Assembly: GCA_037043455.1 (NCBI GenBank)
Contig: JAWPHD010000007.1
Coordinates: forward strand, 983,879-1,047,878
Direction: 5' to 3'
DNA from: Cyrtodaria siliqua
Taxonomy: Eukaryota > Mollusca > Bivalvia > Adapedonta > Hiatellidae
DNA: 64,000 nucleotides
The position numbers were made by a program, and so were the translations under genes. The notes below the pieces were generated by a model. It searched no databases, was not told the DNA's origin, and was given only the letters and a program-made list of their open reading frames with translations. Below are positions 19,620-32,367 of this stretch, piece by piece; positions within the stretch are counted from its first letter, which is position 1; each line of letters starts with the position of its first letter.

Positions 19620-22600
19620 TGGGTAAATGAAGGAGTGAGATAGTTAAATGGAAATACGGGATAAATAAATGGAAGTACGGGATATATACATGGAAGTACG
19701 GGAGAGACAATTGGATGTACGGGATATATAAATGGAAGCATGGAATATATAAACGGAAGGACGGGAGAAAAAAATGGAACAACGGAATATAAAGATGGAA
19801 GTATGGAATATAGAAATGGAAGGACGAGAAATAAAAATGGAAGTACGGGATTTATAAGTGAAAGTAGGGAAGAGACAAATGGAAGTACGGGAAATATAAA
19901 TGGAAGAAAGGAGAGATAAATGGAAGTATTGGAGAGACAAATGGAAGTATGGGATATATAAATGAAAGTACAGGATATAAAGATGGAAGTCCGGGAAGGA
20001 TAAATGGAACAACGGGATATATAAATGGAAGTACGGAAGAGATAAATGGAACAACGGGATATATAATGGAAATACGGGAGAGATAAATAAAACAGCACAG
20101 TATATAAAAGGAAATACGGGATATATAAATGGAAGTACGGGATAAATGAATGGAAGTACGGGAGAGAAAAATGGAAGAACGGTATATATAAATGGAATTA
20201 TGGGATATATAAATGAAAGAACGGGATATATAAACGGAACAACGGGATTTATAAACGGAAGTATGAGATAAATGAATGGAAGTACGGGAGATAAAAATGA
20301 AAGAACGGGATGTATAAATGGTAGAACGGGATTTATAAATGGAAGTACGGGATAACTGAATGGACGTACGGGAGAGAACAATGGAAGAACGGGATGTATA
20401 AATGGAAGAATGGGATAAGTAAATGGTAGAAAGGGATATATAAACGGAACAACGGATATATAAATGGAAGTACAGAATAAATGAATGGAAGTACGGGAGA
20501 GAAAATTGAAGAACGGGATGTATAAATGGAAATGCGGGATATATAAATGAAAGTACGGGATATATAAATGAAAAAATCGGATATATAAATGGAAGTACGG
20601 AAGAGATAAATGGAAGTATGGCATATATAAATTCAAGTGCTGAATATATAAAGGGATGTACGGGAGAGGTAAGTGGAAGTGCGTGAAAAATAAATGGAAC
20701 AACGGGATATATAAATGGAACAATGGGATACATAAATGGAAGTATGGGATATATAAATGGAAGTGCGGGATATATAAGTGGAAGTACGGAAGAGATAAAT
20801 GGAAGTACGGGAGAGGTAAATGGAAGTGCCTGATATATAAATCGAACAACGGGATATATAAATGGAAGTACGGGATATATACAATTTAATGGAAGTGCGG
20901 GATATATAATTGGAATTACGGGATATATAAATGGACGTACGGGGTATATAAATGGAAATACGGGATATATAAATGGAAGTACGGGGTAAATAAATAGAAG
21001 TACGGGATATATAAATTGAAGTGCGGGATATATAAATGGAAGTGCGGGATATATAAATAGAAGTGCGGGATATATAAATAGAAGTACGGGATATATAAAT
21101 GGAAGTACGGGATATATACAATTTAATGGAAGTACGGGATATATAAATGGAAGTACGGGACATATACAATTTAATGGAAGTACGGGATATATAAATGGAA
21201 GTACTGGATATATACAATTTAATGGAAGTACGGGATATATAAATGGAAGTACGGGATATATACAATTTAATGGAAGTACGGGATATATAAATGGAAGTAC
21301 GAGAGAGATAAATAGAAGTACGGGATATATAAATGGAAGGACGGGAGAAAAAAATGGAACAACGGAATATATAGATGGAAGTATGGAATATAGAAATGGA
21401 AGGACGAGAAATAAAAATGGAAGTACGGGATTTATAAGTGAAAGTAGGGAAGAGACAAATGGAAGTACGGGAAATATAAATGGAAGAAAGGAGAGATAAA
21501 TGGAAGTATTGGAGAGACAAATGGAAGTATGGGATATATAAATGAAAGTACAGGATATAAAGATGGAAGTCCGGGAAGGATAAATGGAACAACGGGATAT
21601 ATAAATGGAAGTACGGAAGAGATAAATGGAACAACGGGATATATAATGGAAATACGGGAGAGATAAATAAAACAGCACAGTATATAAAAGGAAATACGGG
21701 ATATATAAATGGAAGTACGGGATAAATGAATGGAAGTACGGGAGAGAAAAATGGGAGAACGGTATATATAAATGGAATTATGGGATATATAAATGAAAGA
21801 ACGGGATATATAAACGGAACAACGGGATTTATAAACGGAAGTATGAGATAAATGAATGGAAGTACGGGAGATAAAAATGAAAGAACGGGATGTATAAATG
21901 GTAGAACGGGATTTATAAACGGGAAAACGGGATTTATAAATGGAAGTACAGGATAACTGAATGGACGTACGGGAGAGAACAATGGAAGAACGGGATGTAT
22001 AAATGGAAGAATGGGATAAGTAAATGGTAGAAAGGGATATATAAACGGAACAACGGGATATATAAATGGAAGTACAGAATAAATGAATGAAAGTACGGGA
22101 GAGAAAATTGAAGAACGGGATGTATAAATGGAAATGCGGGATATATAAATGAAAGTACGGGATATATAAATGAAAAAATCGGATATATAAATGGAAGTAC
22201 GGAAGAGATAAATGGAAGTATGGCATATATAAATTCAAGTGCTGAATATATAAAGGGATGTACGGGAGAGGTAAGTGGAAGTGCGTGAAAAATAAATGGA
22301 ACAACGGGATATATAAATGGAACAATGGGATACATAAATGGAAGTATGGGATATATAAATGGAAGTGCGGGATATATAAGTGGAAGTACGGAAGAGATAA
22401 ATGGAAGTACGGGAGAGGTAAATGGAAGTGCCTGATATATAAATCGAACAACGGGATATATACAATTTAATGGAAGTGCGGGATATATAATTGGAATTAC
22501 GGGATATATAAATGGAAGTACGGGGTATATAAATGGAAATACGGGATATATAAATGGAAGTACGGGGTAAATAAATAGAAGTACGGGATATATAAATTGA

Positions 22601-23838
22601 AGTGCGGGATATATAAATGGAAGTGCGGGATATATAAATAGAATTGCGGGATATATAAATAGAAGTACGGGATATATAAATGGAAGTACGGGATATATAC
22701 AATTTAATGGAAGTACGGGATATATAAATGGAAGTACGGGACATATACAATTTAATGGAAGTACGGGATATATAAATGGAAGTACGGGATATATACAATT
22801 TAATGGAAGTACGGGATATATAAATGGAAGTACGGGATATATACAATTTAATGGAAGTACGGGATATATAAATGGAAGTACGAGAGAGATAAATAGAAGT
22901 ACGGGATATATAAATGGAAGTACGGGATATATACATGGAAGTACGGGATATATTCAATTTAATGGAAGTACGGGATATATAAATGGTAGTACGGGATATA
23001 TACAATTTAATGGAAGTACGGGATATATAAATCGAAGTACGAGAGAGATAAATAGAAGTACGGGATATATAAATGGAAGTACGGGATATATACAATTTAA
23101 TGAAAGTACGGGATATATAAATGAAAGTACGGGATATATACAATTTAATGGAAGTGCGGGATATATAAATGGAAGTACGGAAGAGATAAATGGAAGTACG
23201 GGTGAGGTAAATGGAAGTGCGTGATATATAAATGGAAGTACGGGATATATACAATTTAATGGAAGTGCGGGATATATAATTGGAAGTACGGGATATATAA
23301 ATGGAAGTACGGGATATATACAATTTAATGGAAGTACGGGATATATAAATCGAAGTACGAGAGAGATAAATAGAAGTACGGGATATATAAATGGAAATAC
23401 GGGATATATAAATGGAAGTACGGGATATATACAATTTAATGAAAGTACGGGATATATAAATGGAAGTACGGAAGAGATAAATGGAAGTACGGGAGAGGTA
23501 AATGGAAGTGCGTGATATATAAATGGAAGTACGGGATATATAAATGGAAGTACGGAAGAGATAAATGGAAGTACGGGAGAGGTAAATGGTAGTGCGTGAT
23601 GTATAAATGGAAGTACGGGATATATACAATTTAATGGAAGTGCGGGATATATAATTGGAAGTACGGGATATATAAATGGAAGTACGGGATATATACAATT
23701 TAATGGAAGTACGGGATATATAAATGGAAGTACGGGATATATACAATTTAATGGAAGTGCGGGATATATAAATGGAAGTACGGGATATATAAATGGAATT
23801 ACGGATATATAAATGGAAGTACGGGATATATACATGGA
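19620..23838 (+). repeat. 4.2 kb minisatellite of 21 bp units
   Basis: About 200 copies of GGAAGTACGGGATATATAAA plus T, with variants such as GGAACAACGGGATATATAAA. In the right part, every second unit ends ATATACAATTTAA, giving a 48 bp dimer. The segment at about 19745-20940 recurs at about 21331-22510 (offset about 1580), with the same private variants and one extra 21-base unit at about 21910. The unit is seven codons long and stop-poor, so very long open frames of SRTSIYI and similar repeats occur on the minus strand (up to about 600 codons). Their composition simply mirrors the repeat, and I treat them as non-coding. Confidence 0.95.
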
Positions 23839-24205
23839 AGACTTGATCTGAATACATCCCGCCCCTATTCCAAAACCTACCCGCCCCTCCCTCCCATTTC
23901 TCAGATTGTATTTTGGTTGTTGTAGTCCTAGTCATTGTAGAAGTTGTAAACAAATAAAAATAAGTGTCATGCTGCCATTTGTGAGTCAATGGCCATCCTA
24001 TTAACACCCCACTCCCATCCAAAATGCCACTTGCAATTAGTTTGCAACATTTTCTGCTGCTGACTTGTTCATTGAAAATAGTGTAGACAAATTTACAAAA
24101 TGATTATACCGCCATATCTGAAATATCATCTCACCTCATCCCAACCCTCTGTCTTCAAACTTTATAGTTAGATTTGCCTTGCTGAAATAAAGAAAGATAA
24201 AAATA
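23839..24205. other. no gene seen
   Basis: Short unique stretch between the minisatellite and repeat A, with a CCCGCCCC-rich patch and no credible coding region. Confidence 0.45.
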
Positions 24206-24440
24206 TCGGACAGGGAAAGCAGCATTCAAGGACAACAGTCAACCACAAAACACAAAAACAAACACGGAAACAGACAAACGAGAAGGCAAAGATAATAAAA
24301 AATGCAAACGACATCACAAACACAAAAGGGGTGACAATACGGCTACCGCCTTGGAAAGGTCAGTGGCAACAAAAGCAACTGGGAGTTTAAACCAAACCTC
24401 ACACTTACCCGACTGTCATCCCATTAAAACAGGACTCTGC
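24206..24440. repeat. dispersed repeat A, most complete copy
   Basis: Uninterrupted version of the repeat split at 3106-4899. It opens with CGGACAGGGAAAGCAGCATT, has an ACAAACACGGAAACAGAC-rich middle, then GGCTACCGCCTTGGAAAGGT, and ends near TGTCATCCCATTAAAACAGG. A truncated copy lies at 26228-26385. Confidence 0.75.
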
Positions 24441-26640
24441 CGAAATCAGCGTTATTGGACATGTTAATAACCATGAATAGTTGATAAAAAAAACTGTATA
24501 AAGGTTTATGACCACAGGTCAATATTTTGCCAAGTCGAGAGTCAGGGTTTGTTGCAGGTTAAAGTCTTATACAAAGGCGCATAACTCTGCCGAAATGAAA
24601 GTCAGTTATTGAACATGTGTAACAACACTCCTTGGGGTAAGATGAAGATGTGTGTGAAGTTTCACGAACGTACGGCAGATCAAATAGTTGTCAAGTTATG
24701 GCTAGTATTAATAATGAGCTTGGTTAGGTTGCAGGTTAAAGTTTTATAAAAAGGGGCATAACTCTCTGCCAAAATGAGTAATTGGTCATGGTTAACAACA
24801 TTTCTTGGAGTAAGATGAATATGTGTGTTAACTTTCATGAACACAGGTCAAATATGTGTTATGGTCAGTTATTAGCTTGGTTAGGTTGGAGGTTAAAATA
24901 GTATGAAAATGGGCATAACTCGGCCAAAATGAAAGTCAAAGTTATTGAACATGTGCAACGACATTCCTAGAGGTAAGATGAAGATGCGTGTTTAATTTTA
25001 AATACGTTGGATGTTATGGCCAACGCTAAGTTAAAGAGCGACGGACGACGACAACCGACGACGGACAAAGTGATCCGTACGTTTCTGCCATGCTACGCTT
25101 CGTCTTAACGAGACAAAATATATATTACATGCATTTAACTAAATCAAATGTCATGACCCTTGTGTTACTGGTTCGATCTAGCTGGTTGTCCCTGGTTGCC
25201 CGAGCTTTCATTTAAATCAACAATCTGCCCAAATTTCATGTAGATCAAATGAAAGATAAAAGCCCTATCGCCCTAACGCGGTAAAAGAAACAAAAGGCCC
25301 AAGTTTATGTATAAGGGGCCATAACTCTTTTAAAAATCATCCAACCGGAACATGGCGATGACATACATGCAATTAGGCTTAGTACTGATCATCCCTGTCA
25401 AGTTTCTTTGAAATCCAGCCAGAGGTTCAGGAGAAATAGTCTGTACAGAGTTAGTGTATTAAAACCTTTAATAGGTCATAACTTTGCCAATATTCATTTA
25501 ATTGGAACACAACTAAGCAATACGCAACTAGGCCTGGTACTAATAATTTCTGCCAAAATTCGTTGAAATCCGGCCAGGGGATCAGACGAATTAGTTGGGA
25601 CAAACTTTGTGCATTAAAACCTTAAAATGGCCCAAAATCATTCAACCAGAACACGACAGTGACATATGCATGAAGGCTTGGTACTGATCATCCCCAACAC
25701 AGTTTATTGAAATCCGGCAAAGAGTTCATAAGCGACTAATCTGGACAAAGTTTTAAAACATTTAAAGGGCCATAACTCTGCCAAAAATCATTCAACTCGA
25801 AAATGGCGATGAAGAGAACAAATAGGATTGATACTGGTCATCCTTGTCAAGTTTCGCTGAAATCCGTCCAGGGGTTCAGGAGAACTAACCCGGAAAAAAT
25901 TCGTGTGTCAAACAATTTTAAAGGGCCATAACTCCACCAACAATTTATACCCCGGAACACGACGATGATACTCACAACTAGTCTTGGCGCTGATAATCCC
26001 TGCAAAGTTTCGTTGAAATCCGGTGAGGGGTTCAGGAGAACTAGTCCAGACACATATTAGTAGTTTGCGTATTAAAACCGTTAAAGGGTCATAACTCTGT
26101 CAAACATCATGCAACTGGAACACAGCGATGATATGCACAACTAGACCTGGAACTGATCATCCCTAAAACGTTTCGTTTAAATCTGCAAGGGATTCAGGAG
26201 ATCTAGTCAGGACAAAGATATATAAAAAAGATCGGACAGGGAAAGTAGCATTCAAGGAGGACAGCCAACCACAAAACACAGAAACAAACACGCAAACAGA
26301 CAAACAAGAAGGCAAAAGTAATAATAAATGCAAACGACGTCATAAACACAAAAGGGTTGACAATAGGGCTACCGCCTTGGAACGGTCAAAGTTTGTGTAT
26401 GGTGACTATATGTACAACTAGGCTTGGTACTGATCATCCCTGCAAAGATTCACTGAAATCCGGCCAAATGAAGGCCCTTTCGTCTTAAAGAGGCCAAAAT
26501 ACAGCATATTCAGAAGGACATAACTCCGGTGTAAATGATCCAGTCTGGCTGGTTTTCGAACTTATCTGAGCTTTCATTGATATTAACAATTTATTGAAGT
26601 TTGGTAAATCTGATGAACAAGAGTTGCGCGCAACATAGTG
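24441..26640. repeat. GGGCCATAACTC repeat arrays (families B1 and B2)
   Basis: 24441-25080 has four to five units carrying GGGGCATAACTCTGCC and TTATTGAACATGTG. 25140-26640 has units of about 150 bp carrying AAAGGGCCATAACTCTGCCA, ATCATTCAACCGGAACACGG, CAACTAGGCTTGGTACTGAT and GTTTCGTTGAAATCCGGCCA. Units are 70-90% alike by eye and many are truncated. Repeat A is inserted at 26228-26385. There is no coding content; the family is dispersed through the whole window. Confidence 0.8.
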
Positions 26641-27704
26641 TCTCGCCTAAAGTGACGTGTCTACCAAACATGTTTCAATTGCCCTTCATCTTGATACAAT
26701 CTAGGGTTTATGCAACATCAAGTACCTTTGTCTGCATTCAAAAGGTAGCGTTCATAGTTTTCCACAAAAGGAGCTAAATGCAAATATTGATGAATGGACA
26801 GACATTACCATTCCACAGACCAGTTTCTGTCAAAAAAATAGACGTGTGTCCATATCAGCTTGTTACTTCATTATGCTAAATATAGGCTTTACTTATAGAC
26901 AGTGTCCTATTGAGCATGTTTGGCCTGCCAAAAATATCCACTATTATAATTGGGAAGTATCTTGTTACACAGAGCTGTTGTTTTTTGCTTTCACAAATTG
27001 ACGTTTTAATCTAAGCATATGTCCTATTTAATCATGAACATGTCATCACAAATTAATGCTGGTATCTGCTTGTGATGCAATAAAATAGTTTTAAAGCAAG
27101 GTTTCAGTATAAAAATTCCAACATGGCCTTTCTACAAATCAATATTCTATCGAAGAAACAAATTTCTAAATCAATTTAGCAATTGTAATGCATTTGTAAA
27201 CTCAAGATATGGCATGTCAACATTACAATTCTACATTAAACATTACAATTGTATCATGTATTTATTTTCTATACAAAACATTTTTGAACTGAATCAAATT
27301 AGATGTTCTTTAACGGCTCATCAACACATTATATAGGTTATTTACAGCCACCCCAGAGGGAGGGGAAGGATACAAAGGAATCCAGGATCCTTCCCTACTC
27401 TTACTATCGAATATATTCCTAAGGTTCTTTAATGTTCCTGGAGGATAGACTCCAATACATGGGACCGCATATATAAGAACATAATTATGTGTTCGTTTTA
27501 TTAGCTCAAAGTAACAGTGAACTTTAAATAGAACAATTAGTTTAGCAAATTTGGTTGTTGTGTAATGTTTGACAACATTGAACATTTTAAGTGCTAAACC
27601 TTTAGATATAAAATTGTCTTTATTGTCATTGTCACTAAATCATTATTTTCATTAATTATTTCTTTTAGATATTTTAATTTTAATTTTTTCTGCAATTAAG
27701 TGAG
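26641..27704. other. no gene seen
   Basis: AT-rich and apparently single-copy in this window. An open frame on the minus strand at 27310-27585 (91 codons, with a VPCIGVYPPGTLKNLRNIF stretch) is not a domain I recognise. I do not call it a gene. Confidence 0.4.
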
Positions 27705-27793
27705 GAAGTGTCGATTCTTACGGATGGCGGGAGGTGTAACAGTACTGGTTCTACCCAGGAACAGTGGGGGTCTGCCTCCACCACAAAAAATCG
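27705..27793 (+). repeat. fragment of the SINE seen at 53987-54162
   Basis: GGAAGTGTCGATTCTTACGG, then TGGCGGGAGGTGTAACAGTA, CTGGTTCTACCCAGGAAC and TCTGCCTCCACCACAAAAAA match the body and A-rich end of the tRNA-headed element at 53987-54162 in the opposite orientation. The tRNA-like head is missing, so this is a 5'-truncated copy. Confidence 0.7.
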
Positions 27794-28199
27794 GATGTCA
27801 TATATAACCTAACATGTATTGAAAATGACGTAAAACACCATGCAAACAAACAAACACATTGTCTGCAATTAATTGTTTGGTTTAAACATATTTATTTCCA
27901 GAATCTTTACCCATTTTGGATATCTAGGAGTCAGTGTAAAACTATTGTAACTACATATGAATAAAGAATCAGATACAATATGTCTGCACTGAACCCTCGA
28001 TATATAGCAATGAAAACGTCCAGGTGTTTACATTTTAATCTGCACAGCTTATCAGTGGCTGTCAAGTGAAAAGTGTATATGGTTCTGTATAATTGCTTCA
28101 ATTATTGTATAACTGCTTCAATTAGCAGCTTGTTAGTTTTCATTATATGTAATCTAAGCATATCAGAAAAAATCAGTGCATATTATAATTAATGTAATG

Positions 28200-29240
28200 T
28201 TCTATGCTATTATGGGTGAGTTTAGTGGCTGGAAGTTAATAAAATAACAAGAATTATGCCCAGTGAGTTTAGATATGAAATCTGTAACACTGTACTTCAC
28301 AGTTAAATGTAACAAAATTTGGAGATTGTATACGTATTGTGAAATTTGGAGACAGTACATGTATTTAAGAGACCACATACCTTGACACAGTGTCAGTTTG
28401 AGGCTGAAACTCATTGGAATAAGAATGATGAAAAGTGGTGTTATATATGAGAGTTGAACTACTCTATAGGACAAAAAAGTAAAATAATTTAACGCACATT
28501 TTAACACAGTTTTTGAACACGGTGCATGTATTTAAGTGGCCCTGACTCCAACCCATGGTCAGTTTGAGAGCTGGAAGTTATTGGAATTAAGACGGACAAT
28601 GACAAGGTGGGAATATATGAAATTTGAACACTGCTCCAAAGAACAAAACTGTTATAATAATTTAACGCACTTTAACACATTTTTTTTGGTGACGGTGCAT
28701 GTATTTAAGTGACCTTGACTCTGACCATGGTCAGTTGGAGAGCTGGAAGTTACTGGTATTAAGAAGGACAATGACAAGGAAATTATATATGAAATTTGAA
28801 CACTCTGCTCCAAAGAACAAAAAACTTATAAGAAATTCGCACTTTAACACATTTGTTTTGGAGACGGTATATGTATTAAGAGGAAACTGACCTTGACACA
28901 GCGTCAGTTGGAGGCTGATATATAACATCACAGGTTATTGTTATTCTTATTACAGAAACTGTAATAAGAATAACAATAACCTGTGATGTTATATATGAAA
29001 TTTGAACACTCTACTTCAAAGGACTACAAAGTTATAAGAACTTTAACGCAAAATGTGACCAAAACCTTAACAAAAACCTTAATCAAAATCTTAACCAAAT
29101 TCTTAACGCTAACATTGGAGGGCTAGACGATATTGGCATTACGACGGACAATGACCAGGAGACAATGACCTGGAGGTTATATATGATATTTGAACATTCT
29201 AATCCCGAGGACAAAAACGTTATAATACAATATCTTGACG
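28200..29240. repeat. ~170-200 bp repeat units with an internal hairpin
   Basis: Four degenerate units share GTATTTAAGTGRCC, a GGTCAGTTTGAGAGCTGGAA-like stretch and ATATATGAAATTTGAACACT, then ACAAAAACNTTATAA. The fourth unit (28870-29050) is interrupted by the 38 bp hairpin annotated separately. No coding content. Confidence 0.65.
28918..28996. repeat. perfect 38 bp inverted repeat with 3-base loop
   Basis: 28918-28955 and 28959-28996 are exactly complementary around AAA, for example CATCACAGGTTATTGTTATT on the left and AATAACAATAACCTGTGATG on the right. In the neighbouring units the corresponding sequence is not palindromic, so the hairpin arose within this one unit. Confidence 0.9.
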
Positions 29241-29489
29241 CCGTCGAGCCCGCCAACATTAGCGGCGCCTATGTCTCGCATTTGTTTTAAAGGAGAGACA
29301 AAAATGAGGCCATAACGTCTTAACGAGGCAAAATATAGCATTTTTAACTAAATCAAGGGCCATAACTCCGCTGTTACTTGTCCGATCTAGATGATTTACA
29401 AACTTGTCTGAGATTTCATTGATAGTAACAATCTGGTACAGTTTGGTAAAGATCGGATGAACATTTAAACCCGTCTCTAGAAATGCCTT

Positions 29490-29705
29490 CCTCATTAGAT
29501 ATTTTCCACGGAATTCCACGGATTTCCATAGAAATTGGCATTGAAAACAGTAAAATGCCGCGGAATTCCGCGGAATTCTGTTAATTTCCACGGAATTGTT
29601 TTCAACCCAATATTTTCCGTCCATTTTTTCCGCGGAATATAACCAACACCTAAAACATTTCCACGGAATTTGATGGAAAAGCAGAATATTTCCACGGAAA
29701 GTTGA
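29490..29705. repeat. cluster of TTCC(A/G)CGGAA palindromes
   Basis: At least seven copies of the self-complementary motif TTCCACGGAA or TTCCGCGGAA, or one-base variants, lie within about 210 bases. The mirror cluster lies at about 45265-45475 in the other arm. The motif is dense enough to generate small open frames rich in WKxxEFRG-like words, which are not genes. Confidence 0.8.
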
Positions 29706-30890
29706 ACTTAGACACATTTGGGGATGGAAAAAAGGATGGAAAATAACTTCGTCCTTTTTGGGGATGGAAATCGATGGAAATTGTGGACTTGGAAAATTTC
29801 AGATGAACCTATTTGTGAACTTGTACATTTTTTATATATATGTACATGTATACATTACACACACTAAATGTTTTAGGTTGACTCCTGCTTAACAGAGAAA
29901 TTTTTTGTTACCTCTTACTACATTCATGAGCCAGCCCACATTGTCCTTTTAAGCCACCACATCAATACAATCTCAGGGAAAAATAGGATAATTATTGTAT
30001 TTAATAAAATAAATTTTGATATTATTATTTATGAGCGAAAGATAAACAATAATTGAAATCGCAGCCGACTGCAACGTTTTCTCGTCAGAAGACTACATAG
30101 TTTATTTAATAATCATGGCTTCAAATCCCATGGAGCTTTAGTCAGATCTAGGTCTAGGATGGTGTTGTTTTCTTAATTTGAAAAAAATACTGGTTCAATT
30201 GAACTTTGCAAAAAGCAAGTCCCACTTCTGATATCTGACCCTACCTAGGGGCAGGCACAGGATGGAAAACAGTATGTATTAAAATGAATGGGTAATGCTA
30301 ACCAATGTTTAATTCAGAGTACAGTGTACCGGTATGAAGTAAATTGGAAAAGAAAAAAACTGAAAAATAAGCAATTGAAAAGCTTGAAAATAAGAGGTTC
30401 AAGAGAGGACACGAAATATAGTGCATATGACCTTCGGCCTCTAAGTGTGACCTTGAACGGACGTGGCTGGAAGTTGCGCTCTGCACGTCGTCTCGATATG
30501 GTGAACATTTGTGCCAAGTTATTTCAAAATCCCTCAAGCGGTTCAAGATATATGAAGTGGACACGACTTGTGACGGACAGACAGACAGACGGACGACAGA
30601 CAGACAGCAGACAGACAGACATCCAAGCTAAAAACAATATGTGTGGAAGACGTAATAAGGCATATAGATCATTAAAACATCGGAAACATCAACACACATA
30701 TCAAACTTTCCATCTCTTTTCAACCGCGTTTTAACCGGCAAGTAACTGGGACGTAACCGGGAAATCGACCGGGAAATAGTTATCACCCAAAATTACGTGA
30801 CGTCACAGTTTAGAAAAAAGGCGGTTTCGACTCGCGCCTTTGCAAACAGCAGAAGTTAAACATTAACAACATCGTTAGTATTTTAGAGTG

Positions 30891-31862
30891 CAGGGGCGGA
30901 TCCAGGATTTCAGCTTAGGGGGGGCGTAATATTTTGGTCAATTTTCGGGTCCGTCTCTAGCCTCATAAAACGTTTGCGGTAGTGCATTTATAGGGTAAAA
31001 AAGTCCGTTTTCAAATAAAAGGATTTAACAATGTGTTAATTAAACCACTTATTAGCCATTATGCGTCGAGCGAGCGAAGAGAACGAGAAAAAAAATTATA
31101 CTGAGGGCGTCCATCTTAATTGTTTGATGTTTTATCTACAGTAACATGGACATACACGTATGAATAACAAAAGTCCGTTTTCAAATAAAAGAATTTATCA
31201 ATGTGTTAATTAAACCACTCATTAGCCATTATGCGTCAAGCGAGCGAAGCGAGCGAGACATTTTTTTATAATGAGGGCGTGCAACGAAATTGTTTGATAT
31301 TTTATCTACAATAACATGGACATACATGTATGAATAAAAAAAGTCCGTTTTCAAATAAACGGATTTACCAATGTGTTAATTAAACCACTCATTAGCCATT
31401 ATGCGTCGAGCGAGCGAGAAATTTGTTTATACTGAGGGCGTGCATCGAAATTGTTTGATATATTATCTACAGTAACATGGACATACATGTATGAATTATA
31501 AAGTCCGTTTTCAAATAAAAGGATTTAACAATGTGTTAATTAAACCACTCATTAGCCATTATGCGTCGAGCGAGCGAGAAATTTGTTTATACTGAGGGTG
31601 TGCATCGAAATTGTTTGCTATATTATCTACAGTAACATGGACATACATGTATGAAAAAAAAAGTCCGTTTTCAAATAAACGGATTTTACAATGTGTTAAT
31701 CAAACCACTCATTAGTCATGATGCGTCGAGCGAGCGAAGCGAGCGAAAAAAAAAAAAATACTGAGGGCGTATTTGATATTTTATCTACAGTAAAATGGAC
31801 ATACATGTATGATCCGGAATTTTTAGGGGGGGGGGGGGGCGCACCCCCCCGATCCGCTAGTG
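30891..31862 (+). mobile_element. 972 bp non-autonomous DNA element with 5 bp target duplication
   Basis: Starts CAGGGGCGGATCCAGGATTT and ends CCCCCCGATCCGCTAGTG, giving imperfect inverted ends around GCGGATC. It is flanked by GAGTG on both sides (30886-30890 and 31863-31867). The other inverted-repeat arm near 42577 has the empty site with a single GAGTG (seen as CACTC), which fixes the boundaries. The interior has five tandem units of about 165 bp, each with AAGTCCGTTTTCAAATAAA, CCACTCATTAGCCATTATGC, GAGCGAGCGA and ACATGGACATACATGTATGA. No transposase is encoded. The CAGGGG end resembles hAT-type termini, but the target duplication is 5 rather than 8 bases, so I leave the superfamily open. 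Confidence 0.8.
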
Positions 31863-32332
31863 GAGTGTACACGTAACATATGTCATGCGTATAAACAATG
31901 TAATTAGTATATATATATATATCCTTTCAAGAAACAGGAACTCATTAGTCATCTTAACAATGTCATCAGTTTTCGCGAATGTACGGCGATCATCTATGCA
32001 GACATGTAAGCGTTAGAAAACAGCTGATTACAATTAATTACATGTTTAATGTTATGATTTAAACTATTTGTGCAAACTGTTTGGTTTCTAAACATAACAT
32101 CTAGAGGTTTTAGAACGGCTATTTTCAGTTGCTTTGAAAAGCAAACGGCGGTTTCCGGCCCATAATTTTCCTGTTAAAAAAAACAACAATCTTCTGAACG
32201 ACATATTTTGCAAAACAAAGAAGTATCGACTATTCTGAATGATATACTAGTTTCTGAAACAAAGAAATGTATCCATATGTTTTAATCAGAATGTTCAAGA
32301 AAATGATTTGTACACTTGGTTTATCCCCCCAC

Positions 32333-32367
<35 letters not shown>

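Noticed and set aside
19592..24022. Very long minus-strand reading frames (up to about 608 codons) rich in SRTSIYI or PVLPFIY
   Set aside because: They are the three-frame translation of a 21 bp minisatellite whose unit has few stop codons. Frames in all phases and on both strands are open, with no domain and no gene-like ends.
27310..27585. 91-codon minus-strand frame with a PPGTLKNLRNIF-like stretch
   Set aside because: No recognised domain, no splice or promoter context, and AT-rich repeat surroundings. Left unannotated as a gene.
30288..30734. 148-codon frame, mirrored at 42817-43149
   Set aside because: It runs through a GACAGACAGACGG simple-sequence stretch and is not kept in frame with substitutions that favour coding. 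No domain is recognised.
32330..32366. Proline-rich or glycine-rich protein frames
   Set aside because: They come from a run of about 30 C bases, a homopolymer tract that may also be a sequencing artefact.
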